A stretch of 46,987 bases of DNA from a virus. Where the stretch lies: the IMG/VR virus record IMGVR_UViG_3300044568_004272, positions 1 through 46,987 of that record; one strand, 5' to 3'. Below are positions 27,662 through 35,723 of this stretch, one piece after another; position 1 is the first letter of the stretch; each line of letters starts with the position of its first letter. The notes under the pieces were generated by a model. The model saw only the letters and a list, made by a program, of their open reading frames with translations. It was not told the DNA's origin and made no database searches. The position numbers and the translations under genes are program-made.

Positions 27662-27765
27662 TTCGGATTCCTTTGGTTCGCGAACAATAATTACATTCAT
27701 ATTAAACTGCGACTAGGTATATTGTGTCATTATTTTTATCTTAGCTCTAGTACGGTTAGCTCTCC

Positions 27766-29031
27766 TTAATTCACAAGAAACCGTACAGAGTAACCGTCTG
27801 CACCAATGGGTGTTTTTAATGCAAAAGAATTGATTTGACTTTTGATGTACACCAGATCTTTGGGTGTAATGCAGGGGGCCGTACCCAAGAAGAAAACACG
27901 CTTCAATACATCATATGCATTAGGGAAATCTTTAGCGTTGCCCAAATGTTTGTACGCAGGGTGTAGCAGCAAGTTGCCTGCAAAATAATTACGGGTCTGC
28001 ACTCCGTTGGTTTCCAGGTGTTGTTGTAAAGCTGTTTTTAATTTGGTGTTGTCACATACAATGGGCACACCAAACCATGACGTTTCTGCTTTAGGTTTTT
28101 CTTTAATGATACGAATGTCCGTTGTGTAAAAACGATCTTCGATGTGACTGCTGATCTGTTTGTAATTACTCCTTCTAATGCGATGAATTTCATCAAATTT
28201 TTTTAGCTGAACTTGACCAATTGCCCCTTGTAAATCCAAGGGCTTGAGGTTGTAACCAATTTGACTGAACACATATTTATGATCAACCAAAGCATCGTAA
28301 TTCTCTAGCCAATAATCAAATCGTTTACCGCACATCCCATTGGCAAGAGTGTTGCAAGCACCAACGCAATAACAGTCACGTCCCCACCAGGCAAACTGAC
28401 GCGCAAGCTGGATAACCTCTGGAATGTTGGATGACACCATCCCACCTTCTAAGGTTGTGATGTGGTGGGCTGGATAAAAAGAAGTGGAGGCTGCAACGGC
28501 TTCTTTGGTTAAATAATTGCCGTCCCATTTAGAGCCAAGAGAATCACAGTTATCTGCAATGTATTTCAGGGAGTGTTTGGAACAGATGTCGAGTAAACGA
28601 TCCAGGTCATAACAATTACCCAAAACAGGACTACTAAATACAGCGACTGTTTTATCCGTGATGGCTGCTTCGACATGATCTAAGTTCCAGTTAAGGTCAT
28701 CCCAAGTGATATCAACAAACTTGGGGACGAGATTATTTTGCAGGATTGGGTTGATTGTGGTTGGAAAACCAACGACACAAACAATAATCTCGGCTCCGTC
28801 TGGCCATTCGAAATATTTTTTTAACGCAGCAAGCATCACAAGGTTGGCAGAGCTGCCGCTATTCACCATCAACGATGAACCAAAACCAAAGACTTTGGAA
28901 AACTGGCGCTCAAACTTATCTACCTCTTTGCCCGCTGGATACCAGGCCCCTTCTTTCAAGCAGGCAATTGCTGCTTCAATCTCTGTTCCATCAAAGTAGG
29001 GTCCGGAGTACAAAACTTTTGATGTAGACAT
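27766..29031 (-). CDS. RfbH/E1-type CDP-6-deoxyhexulose 3-dehydrase (DegT family)
   Basis: 421 residues from ATG at 29031 (Shine-Dalgarno AAGGA upstream); the longer frame to 29157 lies inside the previous gene. DegT/DnrJ fold: VNSGSSANL, then SSPVLGNCYDL. At the site where sugar aminotransferases have the PLP lysine this protein has SFYPAHHITT, so H189 replaces Lys, as in E1/RfbH dehydrases. Cysteines C162, C220 and C222 keep the C-x57-C-x-C spacing of the E1 [2Fe-2S] site, and C234 follows with four extra residues. These enzymes remove the 3-OH of CDP-4-keto-6-deoxyglucose on the way to 3,6-dideoxyhexoses. Last gene of the sugar operon. Confidence 0.88.
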   Translation of the reverse strand: MSTSKVLYSGPYFDGTEIEAAIACLKEGAWYPAGKEVDKFERQFSKVFGFGSSLMVNSGSSANLVMLAALKKYFEWPDGAEIIVCVVGFPTTINPILQNNLVPKFVDITWDDLNWNLDHVEAAITDKTVAVFSSPVLGNCYDLDRLLDICSKHSLKYIADNCDSLGSKWDGNYLTKEAVAASTSFYPAHHITTLEGGMVSSNIPEVIQLARQFAWWGRDCYCVGACNTLANGMCGKRFDYWLENYDALVDHKYVFSQIGYNLKPLDLQGAIGQVQLKKFDEIHRIRRSNYKQISSHIEDRFYTTDIRIIKEKPKAETSWFGVPIVCDNTKLKTALQQHLETNGVQTRNYFAGNLLLHPAYKHLGNAKDFPNAYDVLKRVFFLGTAPCITPKDLVYIKSQINSFALKTPIGADGYSVRFLVN

Positions 29032-29822
29032 AGGTCGCGCAATCCTTCTTTCAGGGGAATTAAATGTTGAAAGCCGTGAGACTTTAGTTTGCCACAATCT
29101 AATGCAAAGTGTACGGCTTGGTTGTAATTGGCGGGTACATTGCTTCGCAAAACACATCCCTTTGAATTCAATAAAAGTTTGGCATTATCCAGGGCATCGC
29201 CTAAACGGGTTGAAATTCCTGTACCTATGTTGTAAATTTCATGGTTGCTCCCTTTGCTACAAAGGAGATTTAAAGCGCGGCATACATCCAGGATGTGAAT
29301 GAAATCTCGGGAGATATTGATATGAACGGTAATGTCATTATGATTGCGCAGGTGATTGATAAGGTAATGTAATGCATTGCGTTTGTTGGAGCCGCTGTCG
29401 GGTCCGCCGTATACATTGCCAAGACGCAAGATACGATAATTAATCCCAAAGGTTGAGCAGTATTCTTTAACTAATTTTTCCGCTGCATACTTTGTGATGG
29501 AATAAAAACCGTTCGGGTTGCAAATGGCCGATTCATTGGGAAACGAATGGTCAGGTCCATAGACAAACCAACTGCTCACAAAATTGAATGTATCAATGTT
29601 TGCCAAACGGCATGCCTCAAGCCGTTTAAGGAGTTGCACCAAATTGGTGTCAATATCGATGTGAGGGTTTTCTTTGTAGGTGGCGTTATCTGTTGTACTG
29701 ATTAGGTATAGAACATCTTTTGTTTCGGGATGGTACTGATCCCTGGGTATGCAATGGACCGGAAATAAGGCACGGTAATAGGAACCAATAATTCCCGTGG
29801 CACCATATAAACTTAAATCCAT
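28956..29822 (-). CDS. Extended SDR sugar epimerase/reductase
   Basis: 288 residues. The Rossmann motif GATGIIG is at residues 7-13, FVSSWFVYGPD carries the catalytic Ser region (83-84), and Y107xxxK111 (YSITK) supplies the catalytic pair. RLGNVYGGPDSGSN and RDFIHILDVCRAL are typical of NDP-sugar epimerases/dehydratases and of RfbJ-like abequose/paratose synthases. In context it could reduce or epimerise the product of the RfbH-like enzyme to a CDP-dideoxysugar; the exact reaction is inferred. Overlaps both neighbours (GT2 by 10 nt, RfbH-like by 76 nt). Confidence 0.82.
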   Translation of the reverse strand: MDLSLYGATGIIGSYYRALFPVHCIPRDQYHPETKDVLYLISTTDNATYKENPHIDIDTNLVQLLKRLEACRLANIDTFNFVSSWFVYGPDHSFPNESAICNPNGFYSITKYAAEKLVKEYCSTFGINYRILRLGNVYGGPDSGSNKRNALHYLINHLRNHNDITVHINISRDFIHILDVCRALNLLCSKGSNHEIYNIGTGISTRLGDALDNAKLLLNSKGCVLRSNVPANYNQAVHFALDCGKLKSHGFQHLIPLKEGLRDLCLHQKFCTPDPTLMEQRLKQQLPA

Positions 29823-30559
29823 CGTTGTCTCTGGCTACGCACTGGGTCGTATAACCAGTAGTCCAGGGGGAGGTCCATGTCAAAAGGGGTGAGATACTTC
29901 TCCTGGCCTGGCATGCCTCCCCATTTTTCAACGTAATACCGTGCGTTTTCTTTAAAAGTTTTTTGGTTTTTTGTCGCAAATTCAGGGTCCCTTTTGAGGG
30001 TTGCACTCACAATGTGGTCGTAATCCAGGGGGAAATATTCCCATTTCAGCCCCGCCAACTTCATGCGATAGCGGTGGTCGTTGTCTTCGTAATACGCAGG
30101 GAAGAAATTTTCATCCAGATAACCAACTTCGTACAGTAATTCGGGTTTAAATACCAGGGACGAATACCCATTTTGGCTTTTATCGCAAAGAATGCCAACG
30201 AACGGATCCTGTAGGCGTTTAGCCAGGCGCTTAAGTTCTCCTGGTTTAACGTGCCAATCAACCGAAAAGATGCACCAGTAGGGGGAATCGGTATTTTGTT
30301 TGATGATTTGGTTGACACTCCCAGAGAAGCCGACGTTTAAACGGTTGAAAACAACGGCAACTTCATCCACGTATTGTGAGCTTTCGCTGACAATTGTCTC
30401 AATTGCGTCTCGAACTGCGGGGTCTTTCCCCATGGAGTTGTCAACGATGAAATATCGTTTGACTGGAAAGTCAATCGAATTGAAGTGTTTGTATAGATCA
30501 TCGGCGCCATTGACGATCATGGTGCCGATAAGTTCGATGGGCGCAGGATCGTTACTCAC
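29813..30559 (-). CDS. GT2-family glycosyltransferase
   Basis: 248 residues from a GTG start that overlaps the previous TGA (GTGA). It has a GT-A fold: ELIGTMIVNG...YFIVDNS, then VVFNRLNVGFSGSVNQII (nucleotide-sugar strand), FSVDWHVKPGEL in DxD position (SVDW variant), and YEDNDHRYRMKLAG (the ED-D/R acceptor motif). No membrane segment, so it is probably cytoplasmic. It could transfer the sugar made by the downstream enzymes onto a phage or host acceptor. Part of the overlapping operon 31071-27766. Confidence 0.82.
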   Translation of the reverse strand: MSNDPAPIELIGTMIVNGADDLYKHFNSIDFPVKRYFIVDNSMGKDPAVRDAIETIVSESSQYVDEVAVVFNRLNVGFSGSVNQIIKQNTDSPYWCIFSVDWHVKPGELKRLAKRLQDPFVGILCDKSQNGYSSLVFKPELLYEVGYLDENFFPAYYEDNDHRYRMKLAGLKWEYFPLDYDHIVSATLKRDPEFATKNQKTFKENARYYVEKWGGMPGQEKYLTPFDMDLPLDYWLYDPVRSQRQRWI

Positions 30560-30735
30560 AAATCAACCCGAATGTACTCTTGGTTTTCTTCAATTAATTT
30601 AGCTTCAAATCTGTCGGCGTCGACGGTTTCTACGTCTTCGAATGCCACACCGTTTTTGGTGTAGTAATCACGTTTTAAGAATTCTTTTAGACCAAGGCAA
30701 GGTTCGCAGTAGTAAAAGCGGGTTAAGTTACACAA
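30556..30735 (-). CDS. Short CxxC (glutaredoxin-like) protein, TTG start
   Basis: TTG at 30735 overlaps the HLIP stop by 8 nt; 59 codons run to TGA at 30558-30556, which overlaps the GT2 start. The sequence TRFYYCEPCLGLKEFLKRDYY, then GVAFEDVETVDAD, has the strand-CxxC-helix-strand order of glutaredoxins but is only about two thirds of the usual length and lacks the cis-Pro and GG segments. It could be a trimmed redox protein or a metal-binding peptide. Confidence 0.5.
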   Translation of the reverse strand: MCNLTRFYYCEPCLGLKEFLKRDYYTKNGVAFEDVETVDADRFEAKLIEENQEYIRVDL

Positions 30736-30970
30736 AACCTAAAAACTGCCAGATACTTATTTTGTATATTAATTCCAGTTGCAAAATGATCACCACAGCA
30801 AGCATGGCGAACCTGCCGTTCCAGCGTTCGGCAAAGGCGATGTAGTCATCCCGGTGCCAGGGGAGATTATTCAAGTGGAGATCAACGAGATACTCCTTCC
30901 AAATTGTTTGGAAAAACCAAGCGAGGCTGCTGATCCAGCCACGTAACCATAAGACAAACTTATGAATCAT
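30728..30970 (-). CDS. hli: High-light-inducible protein
   Basis: 80 residues. The C-terminal half has the chlorophyll-binding HLIP motif: AERWNGRFAMLAVVIILQLE (E48, N51, R53, M56), then LIYKISIWQFLG. One membrane helix. The N-terminal 45 residues are longer than in the shortest phage HLIPs and contain a second hydrophobic/aromatic stretch (FVLWLRGWISSLAWFFQTIW). HLIPs protect photosystems and bind chlorophyll under light stress; they are a hallmark of cyanophages. First recognisable gene of the operon with the CxxC and sugar genes. Confidence 0.93.
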   Translation of the reverse strand: MIHKFVLWLRGWISSLAWFFQTIWKEYLVDLHLNNLPWHRDDYIAFAERWNGRFAMLAVVIILQLELIYKISIWQFLGFV

Positions 30971-31071
30971 TGGAAGGTATCCAATTCGTGATAGAGGAAA
31001 TAGCCATCAATGGCTGTGGTTATAAGAATAGCAAGCAATAAAACCAAAATAACGTTCCTGAATTCTTCCAC
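30967..31071 (-). CDS. Small membrane peptide upstream of hli (34 aa)
   Basis: GTG at 31071, 34 codons; the stop overlaps the hli start as ATGA. It reads MEEFRNVILVLLLAILITT followed by AIDGYFLYHELDTFQ: one membrane helix with a short polar tail. The ATGA overlap with hli supports it. It may accompany HLIP in the membrane. Confidence 0.5.
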   Translation of the reverse strand: MEEFRNVILVLLLAILITTAIDGYFLYHELDTFQ

Positions 31072-31120
31072 AGTTTCTGATAAATACGTTATTGTTTAAT
31101 TAATATACTAAAGACCAGGA
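31072..31120. promoter_or_regulatory. Divergent promoter region between hli operon and nuclease
   Basis: Only 49 bp of very AT-rich DNA separate the two start codons. TATACT (plus, about 31105) and TATTAATT/ATTGTT on both strands offer -10 candidates. The short distance means both promoters must overlap. Confidence 0.45.
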
Positions 31121-31975
31121 ATGGTTGCTAAACTAAATACAGCAGATCCTTGGATTGAAGCTGAGGATAAGCAACCAGATCTAATGCGGAACCTGAATAG
31201 GACCGCAGCCAGAATTACGCTTAACGGTAGAAGGCACTATACAACTCCGTTACCCACTGGACCTGCGCCCTCCGTAACTACAATTATTAGCGAAACAGCT
31301 TCCGAAGCAAACAAACGGAAGCTTGAAATGTGGTCCAAGAACAATCCAGGTGTTAAAGAACAAGCTGCCGAAAGGGGAACTGCCATTCACTATGGGATGG
31401 AACAATACCTCAAAGGGAACAAAAATCCGGATATTCCTGAAGAGTATGGGGATTTTTGGGCGGGAATGCCATCGATATTGGACCAGTTCCAGGAGGTCCT
31501 TTGGGCGGAATCACCGGTACTTGACAAGTTTAATTTTACTATTGGTGCCGATGACGTGGCTCGCGTGTGGGGTTGCGATTCTGAAGGGCGATCTTTTGCT
31601 GGTGCTCCTGACATTATTGGGGTGGTGGGTAATAAGCTTACTCTTGCTGACTTGAAAACTAGCGTCAAACCTTATAGCCGTAAGTGGCCCAAGGACTTAG
31701 AAAAGGGTTCGCCTGAATGGCGAGATCTCCTGGGTGGTCACATGAAATTTAAAAAGACTTGCAAGCAGCTCGCTGCATACGACATCGCTATTGAACAAAC
31801 CTTGGGGATGAAGGTCCAGCAGGCTGCAATCTTAGTTTCAACGCCGGTGCGAACTCAGGTTTTTAAAATCTCTAGGAATTTTTTAAACCTTTTGCGCGAA
31901 GATTGGTACAAAATTCTTAAAGAATACTATACGCAAATCGAGGAGGTTGGTGAGCATGATGCGGACCTTGTTTAA
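31121..31975 (+). CDS. PD-(D/E)XK exonuclease, RecB/Cas4-like
   Basis: 284 residues. Catalytic elements in order: RGTAIHYGMEQYL (H90), E130 region, GAPDIIGVVG (D164), LADLKTS (D177-L-K179, the D-x-K pair), and KQLAAYDIA (Q216...Y220), the RecB-family QxxxY motif. It should be a Mg-dependent single-strand exonuclease acting in recombination or DNA processing. It precedes the primase-helicase and small genes in one unit. No Fe-S cysteines of Cas4 are seen, so it is closer to phage RecB-like nucleases. Confidence 0.87.
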   Translation: MVAKLNTADPWIEAEDKQPDLMRNLNRTAARITLNGRRHYTTPLPTGPAPSVTTIISETASEANKRKLEMWSKNNPGVKEQAAERGTAIHYGMEQYLKGNKNPDIPEEYGDFWAGMPSILDQFQEVLWAESPVLDKFNFTIGADDVARVWGCDSEGRSFAGAPDIIGVVGNKLTLADLKTSVKPYSRKWPKDLEKGSPEWRDLLGGHMKFKKTCKQLAAYDIAIEQTLGMKVQQAAILVSTPVRTQVFKISRNFLNLLREDWYKILKEYYTQIEEVGEHDADLV

Positions 31976-32252
31976 AGACATCCTCCAAGAAATAATCAAG
32001 TGGTGGAAACGCGTTTGGTTTGAGGCTAAGCTCACGGCTCGTCTCAAGATGATAGAACTTGAGAATCAAATTGAGTCTGAGTTAGAACGCGAAGAGCAGA
32101 ATAAACCTATTTATATTGAACATGAAGTTGATCCTGTGCTCCAGACGGGGGAATCCCTGAAGCTTGGTGGCGCAATGGAATTAAGGGCACCTTGGTATCA
32201 AGATGACACAGTGGACGCCGGACAATCAAAAGACTCCGTGGAATCCAAATGA
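31956..32252 (+). CDS. Hypothetical charged protein (98 aa)
   Basis: The ATG at 31956 has a perfect Shine-Dalgarno AGGAGG 9 nt upstream, inside the nuclease gene. N-terminal amphipathic/aromatic helix (MMRTLFKDILQEIIKWWKRVWFEAK), then an acidic coiled-coil-like part. Possibly membrane-surface associated. No family recognised. Confidence 0.6.
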   Translation: MMRTLFKDILQEIIKWWKRVWFEAKLTARLKMIELENQIESELEREEQNKPIYIEHEVDPVLQTGESLKLGGAMELRAPWYQDDTVDAGQSKDSVESK

Positions 32253-32415
32253 TCCGGAAGAGTTGCGTAGACGTACAGCCTGGTCTGTCGCAACGTCGTG
32301 CGCAATTGAGACGGGTGAGCAACCAATTGATATTTACAACAGAATGCTTGAACAATTCAAGGCTGTTGATATGTATGGACACATGGCTTTAGATGAGTCT
32401 AATGAGACCAAGTAA
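32203..32415 (+). CDS. Hypothetical protein (70 aa)
   Basis: ATG at 32203 (GATGACACAG) overlaps the previous gene by 50 nt. NPNDPEELRRRTAWSVATSCAIETGEQPIDIYNRMLEQF is a soluble helical protein. No family recognised. Start uncertain because of the long overlap. Confidence 0.5.
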   Translation: MTQWTPDNQKTPWNPNDPEELRRRTAWSVATSCAIETGEQPIDIYNRMLEQFKAVDMYGHMALDESNETK

Positions 32416-32483
32416 CTTCAGAAAGTTGTAATGGACCCCTCGGATTGGTGGCCGTAGGATAAGAAGACACCCAAAAACACCCC

Positions 32484-32708
32484 ATGGAAATCCAAGTTTC
32501 TGTGGGTGAGTGGATGAATAGTCTCATGAATCGCATGGATAATGCGGTGGATGGGGACTGTTTTTGTCTGCCCACCGCCATGCATCTTCACGCTTTCATG
32601 CTGTTGAAAGAGCAATATTTTGAAACTAAAAACTTTGGCGTGTCCGTCCAGGGGTTGGCTACAACTTCAAATCCAGAAGTTAAACTAGATATCTTGGGAA
32701 TTAAATGA
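32484..32708 (+). CDS. Hypothetical protein (74 aa)
   Basis: ATG at 32484 (ACACCCCATGG). It has a VGEWMNSLMNRMDNAVDGDCFCLPTAMHLHAF segment (Cys/His-containing) and a GVSVQGL strand. It overlaps the primase-helicase start by 4 nt (AATGATG). Unknown function. Confidence 0.55.
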   Translation: MEIQVSVGEWMNSLMNRMDNAVDGDCFCLPTAMHLHAFMLLKEQYFETKNFGVSVQGLATTSNPEVKLDILGIK

Positions 32709-35344
32709 TGAGTGGAAGTTCAAAATTTGCTTTACGTCCTGGTGAAATTCGCCTGGATCTTCTGCCCATCGACTGGCCGCTGACGCCACTGGGCGCCAAC
32801 AAGGATCCGTATGTGCGTGGTTGGCAAGATAAACCGTTTAGCAAAACGGAAATTGAAGAAGAAATTACGACTGGTGATTGTAAGGCCGTTGGCTTGATCG
32901 GGGGTCCCGCTTACAACAATCCGTATGGTTTTGTATGGGTTGATGTGGATGGCCCAACGGTTTATGAGCTTATCAAGGAAATCTCAAATGAGACTGACTT
33001 TAATAGTGCTCTGCCTCCAACGCTGACCATTTGTAGCGGTAAGCCTGGTCGTGAACGGAAGCTTTATCGTCTGCATCGCGATAAGCAAAAGCATTTCGTT
33101 CGTAATAAATACACCTGGCATGCATCTGGCAATCGGGAGAAATTAGAAATCTTGTGGTCTCGGCACCAGGGGGTGCTGATGGGTTTGCATCCTGAAACGG
33201 AAGGATACTACACCGCCGAGGGCATGGGGTTTGAGTGGATTGATCGTCTGCCTGAATTTCCGGAATGGCTGTTAAATCTCATCATTAATAAGAATGTCAA
33301 GCAGGGTGTTCCTGCTAAAGAGACAACGCGTTTTGTTGGTCCAGGCTTTGCGATTAACGCTGAGGTTTCGTTGGATCGAGACATTCAGCTCGCCAGGGAG
33401 GCAATGTGGTCCTTGCCTGCAGAAGCCGCTGATGATTACGACATCTGGATCACGGTTGGTCAGTCGCTTCATTCATTGGATGAATCGCTACTTGATGAAT
33501 GGGATAACTGGTCCAAACAGTCGGAAAAGTTTCGAGATGGTGAGTGTCACCGTCGTTGGCTTTCCTTTAGTAAGGGCGGTGGTCGCAGGCTTGGTTCGTT
33601 AATTCATATCGCCCAGGAAAATGGCTGGAAGCCTTCCGAGGACTATAAGGCCATGCCCGTGGATGACGCCATGATTGATCATGTGTCAAAACTACTGGCC
33701 GAATTAGAAGAAGACTTAGGTATTAATGCAGCTCCCGACATGCCCGTAACAACTGAAATCCGTGCAACAACTTGGTCCGCGCCAAAGGTAAAGACTGCTT
33801 CCAAGTCTGGTAAAGATCAAAAGCCTCGCAATCCTTCTGCCGACATTGTTGCAGATGTATTGCTGCAAATGTACAAAGGGAATTTGCATTACAGCCCTCA
33901 GCACGGCAGCTTTTTCATGTATGAATACCACAGCAATGGACTTTGGTCTCTGCTGTCGGACCACGAAATCAAGGGGGATATCAAAAATAAATTTGAAATG
34001 ATTAAGGAGAGTCTGTTGCCGAATGGCTACAGCATGAACCTTATTAATGATGTGCTGGAGCAATTAAGAATTAGTGTCATCTTTGATGATTGGTATGAAG
34101 GCAAAGATCTTTTGCTCTTCACGAACGGTATTTTGAACGTTCATTCAAAAGAACTGATGCCGTTCAACCGTGATCTGTACATCACCCAACAACTTCCTTA
34201 TGAGTACGATCCGGCTGCTACATGTGAACCCATCATTAAATGGTTGAAAAATACACAGGAAAATAATTGGGGTCGCACCCAGGTGTTAAGGGCTTGGCTT
34301 CGTGCAGTGCTTCTTGGGTACTCTGATATTCAAAAGTTTGTGGAGATTGTCGGCCCAGGTAAATCGGGTAAGTCCACTTACTCCAACTTGGCTCATGCTT
34401 TGGTTGGTGATGACAACGCCATGATCTCTTCCCTTGAGCACCTGGAGAAGAACCGATTTGAAACCGCAAACCTCTATAAGAAAAAACTGCTGCTCTTCAA
34501 TGATGTGGAGCGGTACGGCGGTTCAGTTTCCGTGTTAAAGGCGATTACCGGACGTGACCTCATCCGTAATGAACGGAAGTTTCAGACGGGTAGCCAGAAG
34601 CCTTTCAAGTTCAATGGCCTCGTGATGATTACGGCCAACGAACCGATCCAAACCACTGACCCGACTTCTGGTTTAGCGCGGCGTCGCCTCACAATTCCAT
34701 TTGATAAACCGTTTGTTGGTTCTTCGGCAGAGCAAAAAACACTCATTGACATGGATGATCGCGGTCGTCCGTTCGGAGAATTTGCTTCCTTGCTGCCAGG
34801 GTTGGTCAACTGGGTCCTGGATTTGAGTGAGGCTGAGATGCGGGAATACCTGATGGAAACCAACAAGAAGGTACCGTTCTTTGCAAAGCATCATCAAGAA
34901 CAAATCCTGAAGTCCAATCAGATCATGGATTGGATGAGTCACTGCATCATCTTTGATCCAGGTATTTCGTCTGCGGTGGGTGTTGCCAAGATGGCTGTCA
35001 ACAATCCATCTCGCATCTATGAGCACAGTTCGGAGCACCTGTATCCAAATTACTGTGAATTTTGTCGTGGAAGCAATGGAAACATCTTGGGCCGCAGTCG
35101 TTTTGAATCGTTGGTCTTAGACGTTTGTATCCACCAGCTGGGCCTTAATGTTTACAAAATGAAGACTAATCGTGGCCTGAGAATCAACAATATTGCTACG
35201 CGGACAAGCAATGCCACCAAATATCAAGACTATCCGTCAATCGTTGAGGCTGGATTGAATAAAGAAGAATGGTCTCAATTTTATGGTGATGTTTTAAGTG
35301 GGAAGACTGATGTCAAAATGGAGGAAGTGGCCGAAGAATTTTGA
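32705..35344 (+). CDS. Prim-pol/SF3 primase-helicase
   Basis: 879 residues. The N-terminal prim-pol domain is about 15-190 (DWPLTPLGANKDPYVRGW, GFVWVDVDGP, TICSGKPGRERKLY), followed by a PriCT-like module about 225-310 (LAREAMWSLPAEAADDYDIWITVGQ...WLSF, LIHIAQENGW). The C-terminal half is a D5-type SF3 helicase: Walker A GPGKSGKST about 550-558, Walker B KLLLFNDVE about 594-602, sensor MITANEPIQ about 640, then RRRLTIPF. It makes primers and unwinds DNA at the fork with the T7-like polymerase. Start ATG or the next ATG 3 nt on; the 3' end overlaps speD. Confidence 0.94.
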   Translation: MMSGSSKFALRPGEIRLDLLPIDWPLTPLGANKDPYVRGWQDKPFSKTEIEEEITTGDCKAVGLIGGPAYNNPYGFVWVDVDGPTVYELIKEISNETDFNSALPPTLTICSGKPGRERKLYRLHRDKQKHFVRNKYTWHASGNREKLEILWSRHQGVLMGLHPETEGYYTAEGMGFEWIDRLPEFPEWLLNLIINKNVKQGVPAKETTRFVGPGFAINAEVSLDRDIQLAREAMWSLPAEAADDYDIWITVGQSLHSLDESLLDEWDNWSKQSEKFRDGECHRRWLSFSKGGGRRLGSLIHIAQENGWKPSEDYKAMPVDDAMIDHVSKLLAELEEDLGINAAPDMPVTTEIRATTWSAPKVKTASKSGKDQKPRNPSADIVADVLLQMYKGNLHYSPQHGSFFMYEYHSNGLWSLLSDHEIKGDIKNKFEMIKESLLPNGYSMNLINDVLEQLRISVIFDDWYEGKDLLLFTNGILNVHSKELMPFNRDLYITQQLPYEYDPAATCEPIIKWLKNTQENNWGRTQVLRAWLRAVLLGYSDIQKFVEIVGPGKSGKSTYSNLAHALVGDDNAMISSLEHLEKNRFETANLYKKKLLLFNDVERYGGSVSVLKAITGRDLIRNERKFQTGSQKPFKFNGLVMITANEPIQTTDPTSGLARRRLTIPFDKPFVGSSAEQKTLIDMDDRGRPFGEFASLLPGLVNWVLDLSEAEMREYLMETNKKVPFFAKHHQEQILKSNQIMDWMSHCIIFDPGISSAVGVAKMAVNNPSRIYEHSSEHLYPNYCEFCRGSNGNILGRSRFESLVLDVCIHQLGLNVYKMKTNRGLRINNIATRTSNATKYQDYPSIVEAGLNKEEWSQFYGDVLSGKTDVKMEEVAEEF

Positions 35345-35694
35345 GTAAAGGGCGCCATTTAATTCTGGATCTTTACGGTTGCGACCAGCAGCTGTTGGAT
35401 GATTACGACCGTTTGCAGCAGATGCTAGAAACTGCGCTGCAAATGTCGAACGCCACAATTCTTCGGATTATTGGCGAAAAGTTTAAACCCCAGGGCGTCA
35501 CGCTACTTGCTTTGTTGGCTGAGTCCCATGCCTCTATCCACTCGTGGCCCGAGTTGGGTTATGTGGCAATCGATTTATACACTTGTGGTGATAAGACGAA
35601 TACGGATAAGGCTGCTCAGTTTTTAAAACATAAATTAAAGGCAGAAATTGCCGAACAAAAAGAACTTATTCGCTCTTCAACTCTAGAAAAATAA
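35341..35694 (+). CDS. speD: S-adenosylmethionine decarboxylase proenzyme
   Basis: TTG at 35341 overlaps the helicase stop (TTGA); 117 residues. LLALLAESHASIHSWPELGYVAIDLYTCGD is the bacterial class I AdoMetDC signature. Self-cleavage should occur between E61 and S62 to make the pyruvoyl cofactor, and C82 matches the proton-donor Cys. It supplies decarboxylated SAM for spermidine synthesis. Phage speD copies are known from marine cyanophages. It is coupled to the replication genes rather than to photosynthesis genes. Confidence 0.92.
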   Translation: MSKGRHLILDLYGCDQQLLDDYDRLQQMLETALQMSNATILRIIGEKFKPQGVTLLALLAESHASIHSWPELGYVAIDLYTCGDKTNTDKAAQFLKHKLKAEIAEQKELIRSSTLEK

Positions 35695-35723
35695 GTATAG
35701 TAAATTCAGTCAACTTGCAAGTA

